Positions 1 to 11,131 of a stretch of DNA of 23,551 bases are shown one piece after another. The stretch is from the NCBI GenBank assembly GCA_000969725.1, contig JXSR01S034781.1; one strand, given 5' to 3'. Each line of letters begins with the position of its first letter. Position 1 is the first letter of the stretch. The notes beneath the pieces are model-generated. The model made no database searches and was not told the origin of the DNA. It saw only the letters and a program-made list of their open reading frames with translations. Source of the stretch: Ophiothrix spiculata. Its lineage: Eukaryota; Echinodermata; Ophiuroidea; Amphilepidida; Ophiotrichidae. Made by a program: the position numbers and the translations under genes.

Positions 1-854
<854 letters not shown>

Positions 855-918
855 TGACGTGCATGGTTTTATGGTTACCAAAGATTTGGTGTCGTGTTCA
901 CCTTAGCTAGTGCAAATG

Positions 919-1663
919 CATGAGTGAATCAGTTAAGGCATATGGAGTCAGTTTTTCTTAAAAGTGAAAGCCTCAAGTTCTTGTGAAAGGCAAAATTATA
1001 CATTTTCTGTACATGCTTTAGAGGTATTTCTTGAAAATAAAAATTTCATGAAAATAGATTTTAATGACGGAAGATACAAATCAATCATGATTTAAAATTT
1101 GCCATACAAAGTGGCAAGGACAGTAGGTCTATTTATCAATAATTTTTCCTTGAAAGTAGTCCTTCAAAGAAAACTTCTCCTATTCAGATGTGTCTTATAT
1201 GAATATTCCTTATGGTTCTTGTCTACATTTTTGAAATGAATGATTCTGATTTTTTAAATATAATTATTTATGGACCTCTCTCTATATATACAACTATAAT
1301 ATTCATATAGATCTATATTTTATATATAACAGAGGTTTGTTTTCTCAAATGTTATTTTCCCCACAGTTACGAGTAAGAGATCTTGAGGGTGCTTTAGAAG
1401 TGGAGAAATCCTCACATGCTCAATTGGACCATAATCTGGAAGCTATGAACAAACATATCAAGTATGTTGTTATAAATATTTTGAAAAAAATTGATTATCA
1501 CATACATTTTATCAAGTACAGCCTATAGAAAAATCTGATATCATGTTATGTGTATTTTTGTTTGATATTACACAGCCATTTTCTTTTCAATATGCCAATC
1601 ATCAGCAAGCTCAATTTTCTTAAATTAGAACTTTGTAGACAGGTTGATTTGGATTTGCACTAA
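919..1663 (+). repeat. 745-bp tandem duplication, copy A
   Basis: The stretch beginning catgagtgaatcagttaag recurs 745 bases later and runs almost identically to the end of the unit. It contains intron sequence on both sides plus the complete 95-nt coiled-coil exon 2. Only about ten scattered differences were seen by eye, so the duplication is young or is two haplotypes assembled in series. Confidence 0.95.
1367..1461 (+). CDS. Coiled-coil protein, exon 2, copy A
   Basis: The exon lies between a ttttccccacag acceptor and a gtatgt donor. It is 95 nt: 31 full codons starting LRVRDLEGALEVEKSSHAQ plus two bases (AA). It starts in phase 0, matching exon 1, and its last two bases combine with the first base of the exon at 3870 to make a Lys codon. 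Copy B at 2112 differs by one residue (Gln in A, Glu in B). Because 95 is not a multiple of three, A spliced to B reads AAT TAC GAG TAA and stops at once, so a normal transcript must contain only one copy. Confidence 0.8.
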
Positions 1664-2406
1664 CATGAGTGAATCAGTTAAGGCATATGGAGTCAGTTTT
1701 TCTTAAAAGTGAAAGCCTCAAGTTCTTGTGAAAGGCAAAATTATACATTTTCTGTACATGCTTTAGAGGTATTTCTTGAAAATAAAAATTTTATGAAAAT
1801 AGATTTTATTGACGAAAGATACAAATCAATCATGATTTAAAATTTGCCATACACAGTGGCAAGGACAGTAGGTCTATTTATCAATAATTTTTCCTTGAAA
1901 GTAGTCCTTCAAAGAAAACTTCTCCTATTCAGATGTGTCTTATATGAATATTCCTTATGGTTCTTGTCTACATTTTTGAAATGAATGATTCTGATTTTTT
2001 AAATATAATTATTTATGGACCTCTCTCTATATATACAACTATAATATTCATATAGATCTATATTTTATATATAACAGAGGTTTGTTTTCTCAAATATTAT
2101 TTTCCCCACAGTTACGAGTAAGAGATCTTGAGGGTGCTTTAGAAGTGGAGAAATCCTCACATGCTGAATTGGACCATAATCTGGAAGCTATGAACAAACA
2201 TATCAAGTATGTTGTTATAAATATTTTGAAAAAAATTGATTATCACATACATTTTATCAAGTACAGCCTATAGAAAAATCTGATATCATGTTATGTGTAT
2301 TTTTGTTTGATATTAAACAGCCATTTTCTTTTCAATATGCCAATCAGCAAGCTCAATTTTCTTAAATCAGAACTTTGTAGATAGGTTGATTTGGATTTGC
2401 ACTAAC
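1664..2406 (+). repeat. 745-bp tandem duplication, copy B
   Basis: This is the second copy of the unit at 919-1663, ending at gatttgcactaac just as copy A does. It carries a 3-bp deletion (caatcatcagc in A, caatcagc in B) and a few substitutions. The exon and its splice sites are fully preserved. Confidence 0.95.
2112..2206 (+). CDS. Coiled-coil protein, exon 2, copy B
   Basis: This second copy of the 95-nt exon has the same acceptor, donor and length as copy A. One coding change is visible: CAA to GAA, giving AELDHN where copy A has AQLDHN. Phase 0 in and phase 2 out fit exon 1 upstream and the exon at 3870 downstream exactly as copy A does. It is therefore a candidate mutually exclusive alternative, a redundant copy, or an assembly duplicate. 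The two cannot be joined in frame. Confidence 0.75.
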
Positions 2407-2800
2407 TATTCTCTACACTTTTAATCACTAGGTTGTTAGTTGTAGCCCAGGTAGGACTAGACATCTATTCACAATTATTTGTTGTTTTTAAGTATACAAA
2501 TATATTCTGATTTGAAGATCTTATGTATAAAACTGCGGACCAGAAGTTACTAAAGTTAATATTTTACTGACGGGCTGCCCCTAAGTAAGGTGATTTAATT
2601 CGTGAAAGTTGATTCGTGTTTAAATTAAATAACATCAGGCCTAAAAAATACTTTCTATATTAATATTAAATGTAAAAAAGTACTCTTTAGAGGTTTTCTT
2701 GATATGGTTATAGTATGTGAAATCATGTGATCAGGTTTTGCTTAATCCACTGTTTTAAGATTTAATAATGATAGCTTAATTCCTTTAATGCCTCTTTCAA
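2407..2800. other. Intron sequence without recognisable features
   Basis: This AT-rich intronic DNA lies after the tandem duplication. No exon with plausible borders or repeat structure was found. Confidence 0.5.
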
Positions 2801-2974
2801 ACCACCGACTGTCTCTATCTAGGATCTTCACATCCTCAATTGTCAAATTCATGGCCACTGACCTTTCTATGGGCGTAAACAGCTGATTAACCACCGACTG
2901 TCTCTATCTAGGATCTTCACATTCTCATGTCAAATTCATGGCCACTAGCCTTTCTATGGGCATAAACAGCTGAT
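2801..2974. repeat. 89-bp tandem duplication in intron
   Basis: A unit starting accaccgactgtctctatc occurs at 2801 and again at 2890. Both copies continue through caaattcatggccact and end near aaacagctgatt. They differ by short indels (cctcaattg against tctcatg). The stretch and its continuation to about 3090 are less AT-rich than the surroundings, perhaps part of an old interspersed repeat. No coding role is supported. Confidence 0.85.
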
Positions 2975-3694
2975 TTCGCTGGTCTTCCAGTGGACCGGCT
3001 GTGCTGTTGATTACTTTTCCAGAGAGGTTGGACGCGTTTCACCAATGTACTGTTTGTTGCGGCAAAAAACCTCAGGGCGCACAATACTTTCAATTCATAA
3101 TATTTATGTGTGAACATATATGTGAGAAAACCTTAATATGGTTGTTTTTAGCAATTTCTTTTTTCTATTTGGTTCCAAAATACACAATTTTCTATGTTTA
3201 GAACTGTTTTAAAGTTGTAGTACAAATATTTTAAAGTTAACAACCTATGCACAAGTTGGAAAACCAGAACACCAAGAAATCAACTTAGTTCAGTGCACTT
3301 TGAGTATATTCCATGATTGAAGAGACCTACTTTGATGAAAATGTGATGAGCAGTACTTTGTGTGACCTGAATATCAATATAGAAGTTAAATAGATTTTTA
3401 GAAGGATACCAAAATATAGGGGTGCAAGAAGAGTTCAAAAAGTAAAAGTTCAGTGATAATCTTCGGACCAGAACTGGAAAATTAATTGACTTTGAACAAT
3501 TGTTTTCTGGAATTTTGGGTCACTTGATTAATTACTCAAGTCAGCAGTGACCACTTCCGATGGGTTTCCCCTTGCAGTCACACATATTTTAATTTTGTGT
3601 TGCTATTGGTAAAGATGATTAAATGCTTGATCGTTGAATAACTCAATTGCCATATAATTTAAGATAACTTCTCTTCTCTAAATATACCAAGGTC
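2975..3694. other. Intron sequence
   Basis: No exon was recognised on either strand. A slightly GC-richer patch at 2975-3090 follows the tandem duplication and may belong to the same old repeat. The remainder is AT-rich. Confidence 0.4.
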
Positions 3695-3826
3695 TGATTT
3701 CACTAACATGTAGCGATGGTCGCTAACCCCATTTTGATCGCAAACTCCAAAAATGATTGCCAAATAGCAGGTATTTTTTAACAATTTAGCAACTACGTTT
3801 GGAGTCGCTAAATGTTAGTGAAATCA
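3695..3826. mobile_element. 132-bp inverted-repeat element (MITE-like)
   Basis: The left end TGATTTCACTAACATGTAGC is the near-perfect reverse complement of the right end, which reads CTAAATGTTAGTGAAATCA. An inner inverted pair (ACTCCAAA and TTTGGAGT) extends the symmetry, so the whole element could fold into a hairpin. No target-site duplication was clear. It lies just upstream of the exon at 3870. Confidence 0.7.
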
Positions 3827-3869
3827 ACCACAGGTTATAAAAGGTTGATGATCTTTATTTCTTTTGCAG

Positions 3870-3935
3870 AGAATTAGAAAAGGCTATTTTAGAAGAAAAG
3901 ACGGGTCATAGAAGGACAGAAACTGAGCTTGAACA
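3870..3935 (+). CDS. Coiled-coil protein, exon 3
   Basis: This 66-nt exon lies between cttttgcag and gtaagt. Its first base completes the Lys codon begun by exon 2, and the rest reads ELEKAILEEKTGHRRTETEL followed by Glu and two bases (CA). The next exon at 6756 supplies C to give His. Composition is strongly charged and helical, typical of a coiled coil. A competing acceptor at 5167 would also accept this phase. Confidence 0.8.
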
Positions 3936-3980
3936 GTAAGTTCCTTATCTTATTATAACTTTGAAATTCAATAAACTCTC

Positions 3981-4898
3981 TTTAAGGTGGTTCTAACGGC
4001 TACGGTGTCCTGCACAGAATTTGTTCAAAATTTCACAGAATGTGAAGAATGATGAAAAAAACTTGTATTCCAAATTTAGATTTTTTCCGTCAAAGCGTTT
4101 TTGAGTTACGCTATTTTTTATTTTCCAATTTCCCATAGACTTTGTACATGGCAAATTTGGCCACCACGAAAATTGCACAAAATTTGGCAAATTTCTTAAA
4201 AAAATACTATTTACAAAATATTTTTTTTCTGCGGAAGTGGTTCACAAAAGAAACTATTTTTTGTTTCTTTGAATGGCAAACTGATCACAGATTGCCATAA
4301 ATTTTGATTTTAAGAAAAATCTTTCATCGTTTACGAATGCGAGACTTCTAATGTTTCTACTTCTCAAATTTTATTGCGTTAATTTCTAGAAACACTGAAT
4401 AGCAAGATTTCTCAGAATTTTCATTCATACTTCCCATGCTTCAATTTTAACAAACAAGGTGTCAAATGAAAGCTTATCACATTTGCAACAATCTCTCGTT
4501 GGCTTTTAAAATTAAAGTGTTTCTAGAAAATTTTATAGGTGTTTGAAAATATGCCTAAATTTAGGAGCTAAAAAATCATTTTTCTTGATAATAAAACACT
4601 TTCTGGCAAAAAGCCCACGAGAGAATTTAGCTTTTGTGATCCTTCACAAGCCCCTTAAATTTGAATGTCATAGCACATTCCCTCTTGACATGAAAATTCA
4701 AAAACTCTGATTTTTTAGGGAATTTTCAAAAAATAAAGAAAAACATAAGAAATAGACCGAATATCATAAAACATATCAAATGTTACCATTGAAGGGTTTT
4801 CATTAAATGGAAATAGGTTTTGTTTCCCTTTCTCAAAAACTATTCACTTTATACCTAATTTTCTGACATGTGTAAATAGCCGTTCAAGCTACCTTAAA
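3981..4898. mobile_element. 918-bp inverted-repeat element with TTAA ends
   Basis: The terminal sequence TTTAAGGTGGTTCTAACGGC at 3981 has a close inverted match, GCCGTTCAAGCTACCTTAAA, ending at 4898. Both ends carry TTAA (3982-3985 and 4894-4897), so TTAA may be the target duplication, as in piggyBac and Kolobok elements. The interior is AT-rich and shows no transposase, so it is non-autonomous. It lies in the intron after exon 3. Confidence 0.65.
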
Positions 4899-5166
4899 AT
4901 AAAGAATATGTTAAATAAATTATATTGTAATGGACCCCATTAAGAACTTATCCTTATCTTAAAGCTAATCAAAAATTGTAACCCTAAAATTGCAGATTAA
5001 TTTTGCTCTTAAAGAAGTACCTGTCCTTTATCAATTTTTTTTCTATTTTAAGGAATTTTTAACTGTGATGAAATGCAGGGTATTCTGCGGATTTATTCCT
5101 TTGTTAATGTTATAGGATAAAAACTGTGTTTATGCCATAGTAAATACATGTAAATATTTTAAACAG
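4899..5166. other. Intron sequence
   Basis: This AT-rich intron ends at the aaacag acceptor of the possible alternative exon at 5167. Nothing else is visible. Confidence 0.4.
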
Positions 5167-5221
5167 GATGTGGGTTGCTCTGCAAAATGAGCTGAAAGGC
5201 GTGAATGAAGATTGTGATTAA
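5167..5221 (+). CDS. Possible alternative terminal exon of the coiled-coil gene
   Basis: After aaacag, the base G completes exon 3's CA to Gln, and the frame then reads MWVALQNELKGVNEDCD and stops at TAA (5219-5221). The phase fits and the residues look like coiled coil, so an isoform truncated here is conceivable. Against this, the polypyrimidine tract is weak, the exon adds only 18 residues, and no strong polyadenylation signal follows (only gataaa near 5281). It could also be a decayed duplicate exon or chance. Confidence 0.25.
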
Positions 5222-5365
5222 ATAGCTTCTAAAGTAAATCGAATTTCATTTTTGACATAAAACGCATCCATACATAAGTGATAAAGTATACCTCGAGTTC
5301 AATTCTGCCGGAAAGTGCAATTAATTAGTTAACTGATCACACTTTGCTATTATACACTACAGTAA

Positions 5366-5650
5366 TTGTCCCCGTCGAACGAGTTCAAAAAGGGAACTAT
5401 AAAATGGGCTCTGTCCGTGTGTCTGTGTGTCCGTGCTGAAAATGTTAACCCAATGTTAACCTACATTTTCTCAGAGACCGTGGCTCGCACGTTCCTGAAA
5501 CTTGGTGGGTGGGTGCCCCTTGACCGTCCAGAGACCGGTATTGGTTAGTGGATCAAAGGTCATTGGAGGTCATCAGGGGTCATTAAAGGTCGAAGTAGGT
5601 CAAATGGGGTTAACCTTGGTGTACGGACATTAAACTTGGAGAACGCGGTC
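5366..5650. repeat. GC-richer interspersed repeat with AGGTCA array
   Basis: This block has a sharply different base composition from its AT-rich flanks, with tgtccgtgtgtctgtgtgtc near its start and an array of AGGTCA-like hexamers near its end. It looks like part of a dispersed repeat rather than an exon: the short open frame starting at 5366 has no splice context and no recognisable domain. Confidence 0.5.
5557..5602 (+). promoter_or_regulatory. Five AGGTCA-like hexamers at exact 10-bp spacing (DR4 geometry)
   Basis: Hexamers start at 5557 (AGGTCA), 5567 (AGGTCA), 5577 (GGGTCA), 5587 (AGGTCG) and 5597 (AGGTCA), followed by a weaker GGGTTA at 5607. Each pair is separated by four bases, the DR4 arrangement bound by thyroid-hormone-receptor and LXR-type nuclear receptor dimers. 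Whether it is functional or just a motif carried by a repeat cannot be told from sequence. Confidence 0.4.
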
Positions 5651-5654
5651 AATT

Positions 5655-6008
5655 CACTAGGAGATTGAATTTGGTCGCATATGGCCATTTTGATTTCATA
5701 CGGCCACAAACAATTTCACATGGATTTACTGAATCCAAAATGGTTTCTGCTAGCTGCTTATCAAATTCAGTGAATATATACCAGCAAGAATCTTTGTTGT
5801 TTATTTTGATTCAGAAGATAAAAATTAACTTAAAATGAAAATTTTAACATTTTATTCAAATCATTTGCAAAGATGCTTACTGATTTATATGAACTGAATA
5901 GGCTAGCAGCTATCAGAAACCATTTTGGATTCAGTGAATCCATGTGAAATTATTTGTGGCCGTATGAAATCAAAATGGCCATATGCGACCAAATTCAATC
6001 TCCTAGTG
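5655..6008. mobile_element. 354-bp MITE with ~105-bp terminal inverted repeats
   Basis: The left arm 5655-5758 begins CACTAGGAGATTGAATTTGG and is matched almost base for base by the reverse complement of 5904-6008, which ends at CCTAGTG. The arms cover most of the element, leaving a ~145-bp AT-rich loop with no coding potential. ATT occurs next to each end and may be a short target duplication. It appears to have inserted at the edge of the AGGTCA-bearing repeat. Confidence 0.85.
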
Positions 6009-6755
6009 ATTGTTGACGCAAAACAATTTTGATGTCACTTCAGGGTCACAGGAGTTCAGCTCAAATGTGCATTACTGATCTCCACATTCGGCGGGAACAT
6101 ATTTTGCGCATTGCGTAAACCCGAGTTCTAAATTGTTTTGCAGATAAAATTTTATTGCCAGATTTTCAGTGGACTGCCATGTATTTTGATCCCTAAATGG
6201 AGAGTGGAGATAAATTGTTTTGCCATGTGGGCACTGGGCTATATGATATGTGTATGAACATAGAAGCAAGGAGATATATGAAGCAATTAACCCTCCACAA
6301 TGAATAAAAATTATTTACTGAGTTTGTGATGAATTGTGAATATATTTTCATATGCTAGAATGACACAGTTGAAATGTTAGTTCATAAAATTTCCAAAATG
6401 TAACCCATACTAGTACATTTTAATAGCAGTTAAGTCTGTAAAAGGTAGTAGTTAAACTCACTAAAAATGATAGATAATGTCACAATATTCTCACATGATG
6501 GGTACTGTACAAGTTTATTTGTGTCTATAAATTCAATGAAAACCTTTTTTGTATTTTGAATTATTCCTTTTAACACTTAAACCGCAACGTAAATTGTTGA
6601 GGTGCTGAATTCTGTAGCATTTGATGTGCTACATAGGGAATACAGAACACACATCCAATTCATAAGATAATGTAGGAAATGTAATAATGATTAAATTAAC
6701 CATTAATGTTTTACCTGTTTTGATCAGTTAATTGTTTTTTTATGGTTTCCTAAAG
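6009..6755. other. Intron sequence
   Basis: This AT-rich intron runs from the MITE to the acceptor at 6755. No exon, RNA gene or repeat was supported on either strand. Confidence 0.5.
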
Positions 6756-6894
6756 CTTAAAAGTAGAACATGCAACAGTGAAAGGTCAGTTGTCAGCTGA
6801 ATTAGAGAATAAACACAGTATGATAGGGAACTTATCTAAACAGTTGGAGCTACATCAGAAGAATTTTGATGAACTCAAAGCAGAATTATCCAAG
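6756..6894 (+). CDS. Coiled-coil protein, exon 4
   Basis: This 139-nt exon runs from a tttcctaaag acceptor to a gtatgt donor. One base completes the codon from exon 3 and 46 full codons follow, starting LKVEHATVKGQLSAELENK and ending DELKAELSK in phase 0. Leu recurs at heptad-like spacing among Glu, Lys and Gln, and Pro is absent, as in a continuous coiled coil. Phase agreement with both neighbours supports the exon. The parent family is not identified. Confidence 0.85.
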
Positions 6895-7596
6895 GTATGT
6901 CAAAATGAATTGACTTGGGTGTAACACCAGTTTAGTGAAAGTCAAACTGGTTTAATATCACTGAATGCAAGGAGCCAAATAACTGTATATCTACAGGGTA
7001 GCAAGTAGAATTTGAGACAGATCTCACTGGTTGACTTCCTTGACTTAGGTTTGAGATGATAGAATAAATCAATTACGACAAACGGTATTGTACCTTTGGG
7101 GCGGAGGCAGTGCTGAAAGCCCTTATGATTTGAATGGGAGACTCCAATCTGTCTTATTTAGCCTCTGCCATATCGGCCTCAAATTTTCAGATTTTAAACT
7201 TGTTTTCTTATTTAAAATTTCTGTTTAATGCACATTTTTGCTGAAATATTGGAAGAATTAATCTGTAGAAATTATAAACTTTCCTTTGAGGTAGAAAATA
7301 TGTCTTGTAATTATACTACGGCTTTGTAGCAAAGAGAATTACATTAACAGTATGAAATGGTTAAACAATGTGTTGCGATATTTTGATGTGCTGTAAAACA
7401 CACAATCAATGGAATAGATGAACATTTAGGTAAAATCTCTTAGGTATGATTAAACAGAAATTTAAGGAAGATAAAGTTGGAAATTGTTTTTTGAATTGCC
7501 CAAGTGATTCAATAATAAATATTTGAGATTAGAAAGATGATAATTTTGTATTTATACTCATATATGTAACGTTCAGCTCCTTTCTTTATTTTGTAG
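6895..7596. other. Intron sequence
   Basis: This intron joins coiled-coil exons 4 and 5, ending in tttctttattttgtag. It is AT-rich and shows no nested gene, RNA gene or clear repeat. Confidence 0.6.
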
Positions 7597-7830
7597 GCAA
7601 AAAAGCGTCAGGTTTATCTAGAAGAAACATACGGAGGCAGCATGCGTGAATTAGAATTGCTCTTGGAAAATTTTCAAATAGCAGGTGCTGAAAATATAAA
7701 ACGGAAAGCGAAAGGAAAGAAGAGCCAACAGCAGACTGGTGATAGAGCACTTACTCCCTCTGTAGTATTGGAGACATTGAGGCACACCCTATTGGATTAC
7801 CAACGGCGGTTAGACCATACAACACAGGAG
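7597..7830 (+). CDS. Coiled-coil protein, exon 5
   Basis: The largest visible exon of this gene is 234 nt (78 codons), phase 0 at both ends, between a strong ttattttgtag acceptor and gtaaga. It begins AKKRQVYLEETYGGSMRELE, passes a basic hydrophilic break (KRKAKGKKSQQQ) and resumes with LTPSVVLETLRHTLLDYQRR before the donor. The Pro-containing restart after a basic spacer looks like a junction between coiled-coil segments. It resembles the 'PEAV..ALRDF' style of module remembered from rootletin, but this is a weak impression and not an assignment. Confidence 0.9.
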
Positions 7831-8583
7831 GTAAGAGCAGTAAAAATAATAGCTCAAATTTCAAACTTTCGGTTTTCAATGCAAGAGGTTTCATTAAATT
7901 ACATTGAGATTTTGCTGTGAATGGTACGAAAAAACTAGAGCTGCAGTGGTCAGTGAACATATAAACTGTGAGATGAACCCTGTATAAACTATACATTTTG
8001 TAAATATGATGAATATGCTTTTAGTGCACTATAGCTCAAATTCCGTAGATGCCAATGCTTATGATTTGCCTGCAAGGTTTACGGAAATGATACGCAACTT
8101 ACGACCTTAATTTTGATCATGTCCCAGTTCCTTAAATTTTTGTGTTGTTTACCAGCTGATTGTCAAATAAAAATTTAAGAGACGGCAAAATATATAGCCT
8201 AAGTGTAGGTGGCCACTATTTTGTGCAATATATTTTTCAACTTTCATGTTCGCCATGCAGTCAGTGTGTAATGTGTATATGTTATGTTGCATAATTCAGC
8301 TGTCATGCATGAGCGTAAAACATTGCTTGATAGTTCCCCGATACGTGTACACGTTACACATCCGCATTAAAGAATATGTTACACATAAGAGAAAATACAC
8401 TGAGTAACCTATCTCTACTCAATAACAACAACAATGGCAATTTCTGACAAAATCACAATTAGAAAATCAAGAATGCAATGGTCTCAAAACTTAAGAGAAG
8501 ATTATTCGAAGGAATACTCTTGCATTACAAAAAGCAGAAAAGGAATAACTTATGCTTCTTGTACAATATGCAATTGTGGTTTT
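7831..8583. other. Intron sequence
   Basis: Short open frames occur here on both strands, but none has splice context or a recognisable domain. No repeat structure was seen before the inverted-repeat element at 8584. Confidence 0.45.
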
Positions 8584-9524
8584 CAGGCCTTGTGTTTTGA
8601 GGCGCCCAATTGCGCTCACGCGCCTTAGCGCACCCAAATGCTGCTGCTCGAGCATGATTTATCGCGCACCTTGACATGCCTGCACAATGCACACTAACTG
8701 CATTGTCAACAATGCTGTTTCGATGCCGTTGAAAAGCTTAAGTTACATTGCCCGTTGATCGAACAGAATCAGAATTGTCAGTCATCAGTCAAAAAAAAAA
8801 TGATACACACATAGGACAACTATCTGTTTGACACGGCCGAAGAAGGCCGTCAAGTTCATTGATTGGCTCGTGATCGCTAAATTAATGAATTTTATTCCTT
8901 TTAACCAATCGCAAAGCGTGTTATAAAGTGCTTTGTCAGACTACCGGCGTGGCATACAGCTGATTCGATCAAAACATGGCGATCGGCTAACGAGTCGTAA
9001 GGTGACTTTTATCATCAATTTTGGCCGTCAGTTTTAAATAATAATAAAATGATCCAATTAAGAACTCATACGGGTGAAAAGCGGACTTAAACAGGGATCA
9101 TTTATTGCTGTGGTAAGCTTGTCAGTGCTTGTTAAGTTATTATGTGCAAATGAGTAGAAGCTTAAGGGTAAGCTTTAATTTCACGAACATTCAGATTCAT
9201 TGAGTGCATTAAAGTTACAACAATGTCTTTGGTGCTTCAACTTAAGCGATTCACTTTGATGTGTGGTATGAGCACATAATTTTCCTCCTTGCTTTATGAG
9301 GCTTTATGAGAATCCATATTGATTCTCGTAAACTCTGCTGGCGAGAATCAACTTTGATTCTCCTGACATTGAACGAGTTTCAGGCCCTGTTTTTTGTTTT
9401 TTGTTTTTTTAATGCTCGCCTAACGGTTCTGAGGAGAGTGATTTGTCACTCACCTGCAACTCGCCTAACAGTTCTGAGGAGAGTGATTTGTCACTCGCCT
9501 GCAATTTTCAAAACACAAGGCCTG
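8584..9524. mobile_element. 941-bp hAT-like inverted-repeat element
   Basis: The 17-bp terminus CAGGCCTTGTGTTTTGA (8584-8600) is matched perfectly in inverse at 9508-9524. GGTTTT flanks both sides (8578-8583 and 9525-9530), suggesting a target duplication of at least six bases. The CAGG start and flank duplication fit the hAT superfamily, whose usual duplication is 8 bp, so the match is imperfect. No transposase frame is visible. A GC-rich patch follows the left end and a 45-bp tandem duplication lies near the right end. Confidence 0.65.
9415..9504. repeat. 45-bp direct tandem duplication
   Basis: The unit beginning ctcgcctaacggttctgagg occurs at 9415 and again at 9460 with two substitutions. 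Each copy contains the short inverted pair gagtga and tcactc. It lies just inside the right terminus of the hAT-like element and probably belongs to its subterminal region. Confidence 0.9.
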
Positions 9525-10062
9525 GGTTTTAGCAGTATGGGGTTGCGATGACATATTGAACACAGACTATGCGAAGTTATATGTTTAAGTATTTAAATAT
9601 AAAGTTTCCATTTCATAGATTGACAAATTTCATAGATTGTTATGCCATTAAAATGCTTACTACAAAACCTAGAAGCTTCCAGGGATGCAGCCCCCTGGAC
9701 CCCTGCAAGGGCCCTTAAGGGGGCCCTGAACCCCGGTCATAAATGCTCCGTCGCTACACTCCATCGTCATTGACAGCTATTGTTTTGCACCTCTAAATGT
9801 TGGCATTCAGTAAAATTAAGTAAATAGGCCAGATTTAGTTTGTAGATGTACCCAAATTTCACTTTAGATGTTTATGTCATAGAAGGAGATTATATGATGA
9901 CAGGTGCTAAAAACAATTTCCTTAGGGTGACAATGCTGCCTTTTGATTCCAATAAATCACATGTACTTATCAAGCATTGAAAAGTTGAAATGAAACAGTG
10001 CCAGGTCACCAATTGCATATACTGTAGGAAATGATGTTCTTGGTTTTAATTTCGTTTAACAG
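9525..10062. other. Intron sequence with a GC-rich foldback
   Basis: This is mostly AT-rich intron before the acceptor at 10062. The exception is 9671-9736, a GC-rich stretch containing gggcccttaagggggccc, which can fold on itself and reads like a fragment of a dispersed repeat. No exon is supported. Confidence 0.45.
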
Positions 10063-10152
10063 CTTTCCAAAATGAAGAGCCGCTTTGAGAAGATTACCAA
10101 TGAATGTGAGAGTTATAAGGAGGTGACATGGACTAGGAGCCATTCAATGCAG
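10063..10152 (+). CDS. Coiled-coil protein, exon 6
   Basis: This 90-nt exon, phase 0 at both ends, has acceptor gtttaacag and donor CAG|gtaaat. It begins LSKMKSRFEKITNECESYKE and ends RSHSMQ. It continues directly from exon 5 (..DHTTQE) as a helical, charged segment. No further plus-strand exon was found until the acceptor at 23540. The next intron is therefore either 13.4 kb long and full of antisense genes and repeats, or contains small exons that were missed. Confidence 0.8.
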
Positions 10153-10460
10153 GTAAATATGATATGCATGCAGCACTAGGCAAATGTAAATTAATTCCAA
10201 ATAAAAGTACACATTTCTGAAAGTGGATAAATTTTTTCCAAAATATAAATTTTTACCTGCTTTTAGCTTATTTACCACAAAATTTAAAAAACAGGACAAT
10301 ACTAAAAAATTCAAGAAGTGGAACTTGTTTTTAGATTGATGGAACATTTTATCAAGAAAATTCCTTTACGTCCCTCACGTGACTGTTCTACACCGTCACA
10401 GATCAAAAAGCCGACTTTTTTCAGATATTGGTAGGTGCACAATATTCTTTAGGATAGGTA
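10153..10460. other. Start of the long intron
   Basis: AT-rich DNA follows the gtaaat donor of exon 6. Nothing recognisable was found. Confidence 0.4.
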
Positions 10461-10643
10461 AGGGATTCTCAACTAGCGGCACACATGCCAAATGTCACGC
10501 TTTGACGGTTACATATTGGTGCTTTTAGTCTCTCGAAAAACGAAGGAGTACATTAGAAGGATAAAACGGATGCATGTGGCGCTTTAGCCTACAATTTTCT
10601 CATTTATATGGCGCATTGTAAGAACTACTAAGTTGAGAACCTC
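10461..10643. mobile_element. Possible hAT-type MITE
   Basis: The left edge agggattctcaactag faces an inverted right edge ctactaagttgagaacct, matching over about 14 bases with one gap. The ttctcaac core is common at hAT element ends. No clean 8-bp target duplication was found, so the call is tentative. Confidence 0.35.
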
Positions 10644-11131
10644 TGCCGTCAGGTAGACATAACACTGCTGGACAAGCCTTTTTAAAGGGAGCAAAGGAGC
10701 AAATTTGTACCATTTGATTGTTGGTAAAATGCTCTAGGCTGAAGAATTTATAGATGTTTTTGATTTGAAACAAATTTTAATTCGGGTAGAATGGGCTGTG
10801 CATGTATAGGTAAGTAGCAATTTGTTGACAATTATCATATAACAAATACACAACTTGTGATTTTAACAATTTACCTTTATTATCATATATCTATCTCATA
10901 AATCTATTTTTTTTATCTACATCAACTGTAATACATACTTGCATACTAAATGAAGAAGACTTTTATAGTCAAGAAATAATTACATTTTGATGGGGTAGAT
11001 CAACTGTTGTTTTTCCTGGATTCATGGATTGTATGCTCTAGTTTGCAACTTATGCCGTATTATTTACCAGTCAATTCAAATAATGGTATCCATAATATGC
11101 CATTTGACAAACATACACACACACATGGCCA
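10644..11131. other. Intron sequence
   Basis: AT-rich DNA with a short CA run at 11114-11125 just before the next inverted-repeat element. No gene is visible. Confidence 0.4.

Noticed and set aside
2917..3201. Open frames on both strands next to the 89-bp duplication
   Set aside because: Neither has splice context or a recognisable domain. The region looks like an old repeat.
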